Part shown: piece by piece, positions 59,286-64,000 of the stretch | Layout: every line of letters starts with the position of its first letter | How positions within the stretch are numbered: the first letter of the stretch is position 1 | Assembly (NCBI GenBank): GCA_963931655.1 | Contig: OZ007036.1 | Coordinates: forward strand, 496,001 to 560,000 | DNA length: 64,000 nt | Origin: Butyricicoccus_B sp017886875 | Lineage (GTDB): Bacteria > Bacillota > Clostridia > Oscillospirales > Butyricicoccaceae | Direction of reading: 5' to 3' | Made by a program: the position numbers and the translations under genes | Notes under the pieces: model-generated | The model's database searches: none | What the model saw: only the letters and a program-made list of their open reading frames with translations | What the model was told of the DNA's origin: nothing

Positions 59286-59322
59286 AAGTGCGTATCTTAA
59301 ATTATAGATATGCACTTTTTTT
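59286..59322 (+). terminator. Terminator after the secreted coiled-coil gene
   Basis: 12-bp stem with one G-T pair, AAGTGCGTATCT (59286-59297)/59306-59317, then a T-run. Confidence 0.8.
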
Positions 59323-59340
59323 ATAGGAGATTTTAAAATT

Positions 59341-59721
59341 ATGCGTTTTCCAGTTAAATTAAAACATGATATAGTTGGATATGTAACAATATCAGAAAAT
59401 AATATTGCAGCCGAATGTAATTACAATTCAAGCGATATATTAAGACTTTTTGCAAAAACAGATGATAAAATAATAAATTTAGGTGTGCTTGAACCTTATA
59501 ATAATTCAATGTGTTTAAATCGCAAAATTAAAAATAATATTATAAATGATAATACTATTTATTATCTTGATGATGGTTCTGGAAAATATATTACTTCATC
59601 AAAACAATATGAAACATATTTTAATGCTGGTAAAGAACATAAATTTGCATATCTTTTAACTGCTTGCAGTCTTGAAAAAATAAATAATACTTGGATTACA
59701 TATATAAAAAGCACAGAATGA
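59341..59721 (+). CDS. Hypothetical protein, 126 residues
   Basis: Not recognised. Begins MRFPVKLKHDIVGYVTISEN with AGGAGA upstream of ATG 59341. No signal peptide or membrane segment. The sequence is rich in Asn, Ile, Lys and Tyr (RKIKNNIINDNTIYYLDDGSG) and appears beta-rich. Base composition is a little more AT-rich than its neighbours. It follows a terminator, so it may have its own promoter, and its stop lies inside the terminator shared with rex. Confidence 0.65.
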   Translation: MRFPVKLKHDIVGYVTISENNIAAECNYNSSDILRLFAKTDDKIINLGVLEPYNNSMCLNRKIKNNIINDNTIYYLDDGSGKYITSSKQYETYFNAGKEHKFAYLLTACSLEKINNTWITYIKSTE

Positions 59722-59745
59722 TATATAAATATCACTCTGTGCTTT
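59708..59745. terminator. Bidirectional terminator between the 126-residue gene and rex
   Basis: 10-bp stem AAAGCACAGA (59708-59717)/TCTGTGCTTT (59736-59745) with inner partial pairing and flanking A/T tracts. Confidence 0.8.
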
Positions 59746-59752
59746 AATATCG

Positions 59753-60406
59753 TTATTCGTCTACAACTTCTATATCACTGGTATCAACTGCATATCCTAA
59801 AATCATAACACTATCTGAGAAATGAACATTTTCTACTGGTACAAGCTTGCCTTCAAGATGAAGGTCACCGCCAGTAAAATTCCATAGACCTTTGATACCA
59901 TGTTCGACTAGATTTCTTGCAATTTCTGATGCAACACTATACGGAACGGTTAAAACAGCAATATCTGGCTTATTTTCATTTACATATGAGTAAAGATTAG
60001 CCGTATCACATATTTTAACACCACCAAGTTCGGTGCCAATAACCTTTTCATTTGCATCAAATGCACAAACTAAATCAAATCCACTTGCTTTAAAATCAAA
60101 ATTCTTGATTAATGCTTTACCAAGGTTACCAGCACCAACTAAAATTGCTTTTCGCTGTCTATTAATACCTAGGATTTCTCCTAAACCTTCATAAAGCTTT
60201 TCTACATTATAACCGTAACCTTGCTGACCAAAGCCGCCAAAACAGTTAAAATCTTGACGAATTTGGGACGCTGTAAGTCCCATTGATTCTGCAAGTGACC
60301 TAGAGGAGATTCGCTGCACTCCATTTGCTCGGAGTGTAGAAACATACCGATAATAACGAGGAATGCGATGAATAACCGCTCTAGACACCTTCTGTTTCTT
60401 TTCCAT
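59753..60406 (-). CDS. rex: Redox-sensing transcriptional repressor Rex
   Basis: 217-residue NADH/NAD+ sensor. N-terminal winged helix (VSRAVIHRIPRYYRYVSTL; ISSRSLAESMGLTASQIRQDF), then a Rossmann domain with ILVGAGNLGKALIKNF. It represses fermentative and NADH-consuming genes when NADH is low. GGAGG lies just before ATG 60406. It is the last gene read leftward after acn and icd, with short gaps (23 bases to icd), so probably co-transcribed with these TCA-cycle genes. Confidence 0.95.
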   Translation of the reverse strand: MEKKQKVSRAVIHRIPRYYRYVSTLRANGVQRISSRSLAESMGLTASQIRQDFNCFGGFGQQGYGYNVEKLYEGLGEILGINRQRKAILVGAGNLGKALIKNFDFKASGFDLVCAFDANEKVIGTELGGVKICDTANLYSYVNENKPDIAVLTVPYSVASEIARNLVEHGIKGLWNFTGGDLHLEGKLVPVENVHFSDSVMILGYAVDTSDIEVVDE

Positions 60407-60429
60407 ATCGAACCTCCTGAAGTTCTAAA

Positions 60430-61587
60430 TTATAAAGAACGAATAGTTTCTAAAACGTAGTCTGTGAACTGTTGTGCTGTTGCACCAGTATCACGACCTG
60501 TAATTACATACTTTTTATTTTCAAACATACAAATATCAAGAGCTCTATCAAGCTTATTAGCAAGCTCAATTTCACCTATATGCTCTAAAAGCATTACAGA
60601 CGCACGAAGTACACTTGATGGGTCTGCATACTGTGCACGACCTTCTTCAACCATACGAGGAGCTGAACCATGAATAGCTTCAAACATTGCATAACGTTTA
60701 CCAATGTTTGCAGAGCCTGCTGTACCAACACCGCCTTGAATTTCAGCCGCTTCATCTGTAAGAATATCACCGTAAAGGTTTGGAAGTACAAATACCTTAA
60801 AATCACGACGACGCTTATCATCAAGCAGTTTAGCTGTCATAATATCAATATACCAGTCATCAAATACAACTTCTGGATATTCTGCGGCAACCTTTTGGCA
60901 AGTGTCAAGGAACTTACCATCAGTTGTTTTAATAATATTTGCCTTGGTTACACAAGATACTCTGTTTTTACCTGTCTTTTTAGCATATTCAAAAGCTAGA
61001 CGAGCAATACGGTCACAACCTTGAGAAGTTGCAACTGTAAAATCAATAAATAAATCATCGTCAAGCTGAACGCCTTGAGAACCTACAGCATAACCGCCTT
61101 CAGTGTTCTCACGATAGAAAGTCCAGTCAATACCAAGTTCTGGCACTTTTACAGGACGAACATTAGCAAATAAATCAAGAGCCTTACGCATTGCAACATT
61201 TGCACTCTCTACATTTGGCCATGGGTCACCCTTACGAGGTGTAGTTGTTGGCCCTTTAAGAATAACATGGCAAGACTTTAATTCTTCCATTACATCTTCA
61301 GGAATTGCACAGCCAAGCTCTGCACGACGCTCTATTGTAAGTCCGTCAATAACCTTAAATTCAACCTTACCCGCTTTAACTTTATCAGCAAGCAGTTCTT
61401 CTAGTGCATGTTGTGCCATACCTGTAATCATTGGACCAATGCCATCGCCACCACAAACACCAATAATAATTTTATCTAGCTTGCTGTAATCAATAAAATC
61501 CTTTTGCTCTTTCATAGCTTTAATGCGTGCAAGCTGACTTTCTACTACTTTTTCATATTGTGCAATTGCTTTTTCAGATAATGCCAT
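60430..61587 (-). CDS. icd: Isocitrate dehydrogenase (NAD-type, IDH/IMDH family)
   Basis: 385-residue beta-decarboxylating dehydrogenase. IIGVCGGDGIGPMITGMAQH is the N-terminal strand-loop; NVRPVKVPELGIDWTFYRENTEGGY holds the substrate-binding Arg/Tyr set; VLPNLYGDILTDEAAEIQGG and EAIHGSAPRMVEEG complete the pattern. Pairing with aconitase supports isocitrate rather than isopropylmalate as substrate. Cofactor specificity cannot be decided by eye. Citrate synthase is not in this window. These genes would serve 2-oxoglutarate supply for glutamate synthesis. Confidence 0.88.
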   Translation of the reverse strand: MALSEKAIAQYEKVVESQLARIKAMKEQKDFIDYSKLDKIIIGVCGGDGIGPMITGMAQHALEELLADKVKAGKVEFKVIDGLTIERRAELGCAIPEDVMEELKSCHVILKGPTTTPRKGDPWPNVESANVAMRKALDLFANVRPVKVPELGIDWTFYRENTEGGYAVGSQGVQLDDDLFIDFTVATSQGCDRIARLAFEYAKKTGKNRVSCVTKANIIKTTDGKFLDTCQKVAAEYPEVVFDDWYIDIMTAKLLDDKRRRDFKVFVLPNLYGDILTDEAAEIQGGVGTAGSANIGKRYAMFEAIHGSAPRMVEEGRAQYADPSSVLRASVMLLEHIGEIELANKLDRALDICMFENKKYVITGRDTGATAQQFTDYVLETIRSL

Positions 61588-61606
61588 TTTTATATTCCTC
61601 CCCTAA

Positions 61607-63526
61607 TTAACCCTGCTTTTTAGCATAATTTAGAGTACCACCTGCAAGCAGTGCCCCACGCTGACGTTCAGATACATCACAATCTGCCTTAAACTCATAA
61701 CCGTTTACAACCACAGTTACTTGTTTGCCATCACGGATTTCTTCCTGAATATGTGGCAGAGAAATTGTATCATTTAATGTAATCTTATCGTAATCATCTG
61801 GATTTACAAATGTAAGTGGAATAATACCGGAGTTTACAAGGTTTGCTTTGTGAATACGAGCAAAAGATTTTGTTAAAACTGCTCTTACACCCAAATAAAG
61901 TGGAACTAGGGCTGCATGTTCACGAGAAGAACCCTGGCCATAGTTTGCACCACCAACGATTACACCGCCGCCATTTTCTTGACAACGAGCTGGGAATTTA
62001 GGGTCAACGTTAATAAAACAATAATTTGAATAGTGAGGAATATTTGAACGATAAGGCAGAAGTTTAGCACCTGCTGGAAGTATATGGTCAGTTGTAATAT
62101 TATCCTCTGTTTTAAGAACAATCTTACCAGTATAGCTTTCTTCAAGCTCTTTGCCAAGTGGGAAAGGCTTGATATTAGGACCACGACGAACTTCAACAGT
62201 AGATGGGTCTTCTGCTGGTTTAACGATTAAGTTATCATTAATATCAAAATGCTCTGGCATTTCAATAACTGGAGCATCGCCTAAAGTTCTTGGGTCAGTA
62301 AATACACCAGTTAATGCTGATGCAGCAGCAACTTCTGGAGATACAAGATAAATCTGAGCATCTTGAGTACCACTTCTACCCTCAAAGTTACGGTTAAATG
62401 TACGAAGTGACACACCTGCTGATTCTGGAGACTGTCCCATACCAATACATGGACCACATGCACATTCAAGAATTCTTGCACCTGCTGCAATAATATCAGA
62501 TAATGCACCATTTTTAGCAAGCATATTAAATACCTGCATGGAACCTGGGCTAATTGTCAGTGATACATCTGGGTGGATAGTTTTACCCTTTAGTATAGCA
62601 GCAACCTTCATCATGTCATAATAAGAGGAGTTTGTGCAAGAACCTATACAGCATTGATTTACTTTAATTTCACCAATTTCACTTACAGGCTTTACATTGT
62701 CTGGCATATGAGGCATTGCAGCCAATGGAACAAGTGAATTAATGTCTACAGTGTATTCTTCATCATATACAGCATCTTCATCGGAAGATAGTGGAACATA
62801 AACATCTCCACGACCTTGAGCTTCTAAAAATGCCTTTGTTACTTCATCAGATGGGAAAATTGAAGTTGTAGCACCAAGCTCTGCACCCATATTAGTAATG
62901 GTTGCACGCTCTGGAACAGAAAGAGTTTTAACGCCCTCACCTGCATATTCAACAATTTTACCAACGCCACCTTTTACAGTCATCTGACGCAGTACATCTA
63001 AAATAATATCTTTCGCAGCTACCCATGGCTTTAACTTGCCTGTTAGAGTAACACGAACCATTTTTGGCATTGGAATATAGTATGCACCGCCGCCCATTGC
63101 AACAGCAACATCTAAACCGCCAGCACCAAATGCCAGCATACCAATACCACCACCGGTTGGAGTATGACTATCCGAACCGATTAAAGTTTTTCCTGGAGCA
63201 CCAAAACGCTCCAAATGCACCTGATGACAAATGCCATTACCAGCCTTTGAGTAATAAATACCATGCTTTTGAGCTACAGTACCTATGTACTTATGGTCAT
63301 CTGCATTTTCAAAGCCAGACTGTAGTGTATTATGGTCGATATATGCAACTGAGCGTTCGGTTTTTACTTGGTCTACGCCCATTGCCTCAAACTGTAAATA
63401 CGCCATTGTGCCTGTTGCATCTTGTGTAAGTGTTTGGTCGATTTTAAGACCAATTTCTTGACCTTTAATCATTTCACCATCTACAAGATGTGCTTTTAAA
63501 ATTTTTTCTGCAATTGTCATTCCCAT
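61607..63526 (-). CDS. acn: Aconitate hydratase, short (mitochondrial-like) form
   Basis: Interconverts citrate and isocitrate with a [4Fe-4S] cluster. 639 residues, shorter than the 900-residue AcnA form. Motifs: LIGSDSHTPTGGGIGMLAFGAGG, CCIGSCTNSSYYDM and ECACGPCIGMGQS provide the three cluster Cys; GGANYGQGSSREHAALVPLYLG is the swivel-domain substrate loop. GAGGAG lies about 12 nt before ATG 63526. First gene of the acn-icd-rex set. Confidence 0.95.
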   Translation of the reverse strand: MGMTIAEKILKAHLVDGEMIKGQEIGLKIDQTLTQDATGTMAYLQFEAMGVDQVKTERSVAYIDHNTLQSGFENADDHKYIGTVAQKHGIYYSKAGNGICHQVHLERFGAPGKTLIGSDSHTPTGGGIGMLAFGAGGLDVAVAMGGGAYYIPMPKMVRVTLTGKLKPWVAAKDIILDVLRQMTVKGGVGKIVEYAGEGVKTLSVPERATITNMGAELGATTSIFPSDEVTKAFLEAQGRGDVYVPLSSDEDAVYDEEYTVDINSLVPLAAMPHMPDNVKPVSEIGEIKVNQCCIGSCTNSSYYDMMKVAAILKGKTIHPDVSLTISPGSMQVFNMLAKNGALSDIIAAGARILECACGPCIGMGQSPESAGVSLRTFNRNFEGRSGTQDAQIYLVSPEVAAASALTGVFTDPRTLGDAPVIEMPEHFDINDNLIVKPAEDPSTVEVRRGPNIKPFPLGKELEESYTGKIVLKTEDNITTDHILPAGAKLLPYRSNIPHYSNYCFINVDPKFPARCQENGGGVIVGGANYGQGSSREHAALVPLYLGVRAVLTKSFARIHKANLVNSGIIPLTFVNPDDYDKITLNDTISLPHIQEEIRDGKQVTVVVNGYEFKADCDVSERQRGALLAGGTLNYAKKQG

Positions 63527-63583
63527 TTTCTTACATCGCTCCTCATGTCTTTATGTAAAAAACATTACATTTATATTCGTAAA

Positions 63584-63628
63584 GTGGCGGCTTCCACAGC
63601 CTTCTCCACGACTAAATTTATAGTCGTG
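63584..63628. repeat. Compact structured element upstream of acn (possible transposon-end remnant)
   Basis: Perfect 8-bp hairpin CACGACTA (63607-63614)/TAGTCGTG (63621-63628) adjoins nested GTGG (63584-63587)/CCAC (63606-63609) and GGCT/AGCC stems. It is markedly more GC-rich than the surrounding spacer. Its look recalls the structured right ends of IS200/IS605-type elements in Clostridia, but no transposase or tnpB remnant is present. It could equally be a 5'-UTR structure of acn. Confidence 0.35.
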
Positions 63629-63678
63629 CCCAAAACATTAAAAGAGCGGGCCAATTAAAACCCTATTTTATATTTTAC

Positions 63679-63689
63679 CGTATAATACG
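63679..63689. promoter_or_regulatory. Palindrome CGTAT-A-ATACG upstream of acn
   Basis: Perfect 11-bp palindrome in the acn upstream region, close to AT-rich candidate -10 sequences on the minus strand. It may be an operator. It does not match the Rex consensus TTGTTAA-N4-TTAACAA. Confidence 0.3.
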
Positions 63690-63710
63690 ATTTTTTTCCA
63701 GAGCAATTAA

Positions 63711-64000
63711 TTATTTTTTTACACAAATATTTTCATAAATTTCTGCGGTTGCAAAGGCATTTTGTAAAGTGTTTCCAATATTTCCCGCTTTAAATTCATA
63801 ATACGCTTGACTTGCTATCATAGCTGCATTATCTCCACAAAGTGAAAGCGGTGGTAAATATAAATTTAACTTATTCTTTTTTGCCATCTCCTCAAGTGCT
63901 TTTCTAAGCCATGAGTTAGCAGCAACCCCACCTGCACAAACAATATTTTTAACACCTGTTTGTTTTTGTGCAAGCTCAAGTCTAGGCACAAGTGTATCAA
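63711..64000 (-). CDS. tsaD: tRNA N6-adenosine threonylcarbamoyltransferase TsaD, C-terminal part
   Basis: The frame stays open to the right edge of the window, so only the last 95 or so codons are seen. NIVCAGGVAANSWLRKAL and LSLCGDNAAMIASQAYYEF are the conserved C-terminal motifs of TsaD/Kae1, including the metal-binding Asp. The enzyme transfers threonylcarbamoyl to A37 of tRNAs reading ANN codons, together with TsaB and TsaE. Truncated by the window end, not by mutation. Confidence 0.93.
   Translation of the reverse strand, partial: DTLVPRLELAQKQTGVKNIVCAGGVAANSWLRKALEEMAKKNKLNLYLPPLSLCGDNAAMIASQAYYEFKAGNIGNTLQNAFATAEIYENICVKK

Overview
The window is a stretch of chromosome from a low-G+C, Gram-positive, endospore-forming anaerobe, almost certainly a member of the Clostridia. 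The evidence is the complete spoIIIAA-AH sporulation operon, Shine-Dalgarno-rich gene starts, a T-box leader, a PyrR attenuator, S-layer-homology (SLH) surface proteins, a hybrid-cluster protein with hemerythrin, Rex, and an archaeal-type AspRS. An M60-type (enhancin/mucinase-like) metallopeptidase hints at a host-associated, possibly gut, lifestyle. I cannot name the genus.

Layout. 1-2.7 kb: end of a siderophore ABC importer (permease, ATPase, binding lipoprotein). 2.8-6.0 kb: a nitrosative-stress unit read leftward (Crp/Fnr-type regulator, hcp, hemerythrin); a perfect dyad is centred at -41.5 of the likely hcp promoter. 6.2-12.4 kb: a two-gene surface operon, a 1633-residue M60-like peptidase with a dockerin-like module followed by an SLH protein. 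12.5-16.4 kb: a small membrane protein, tRNA-Leu(CAA), mnmM, a SLOG-type protein, a YihY-family protein, cutC and bioY (with a BirA-like operator). 16.4-23.5 kb: the pyr operon pyrR-pyrF-carA-carB, into which an intact 1052-bp IS30-family element has inserted between the PyrR attenuator and pyrR. 23.7-31.8 kb: small membrane protein, dus, aspS, xpt, a TrpXYZ-type ABC importer, an HPr-like protein lacking the active-site histidine, and a split ThrE-type exporter.

31.8-42.2 kb: a T-box-controlled aromatic amino acid operon aroF-aroB-aroC-pheA-aroA-aroEK (shikimate dehydrogenase and kinase fused) with an SLH phosphodiester glycosidase as its last gene. 42.2-47.5 kb: spoIIIAA-AH and an Asp23-family gene. 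47.9-54.7 kb: a polyamine operon speD-speA-speE-speB-CASDH-nspC that encodes both the decarboxylated-AdoMet route and the carboxyspermidine route to spermidine, preceded by a leader of about 370 nt with nested long-range helices and an intrinsic terminator that I could not assign to a known riboswitch class. 54.8-59.8 kb: a cyclophilin lipoprotein, nnrD, a GerS-like lipoprotein, alr, mazF without a visible antitoxin gene, and two uncharacterised genes. 59.7-64 kb: rex, icd, acn and the end of tsaD.

The points most worth a second look are the structured leader of the polyamine operon, the dockerin/SLH peptidase pair, the IS30 insertion that splits the pyr attenuator from its operon, the orphan mazF, and the class-II-positioned dyad in front of hcp. 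Functional names come from recognising motifs and family resemblance by eye. No database search was run.
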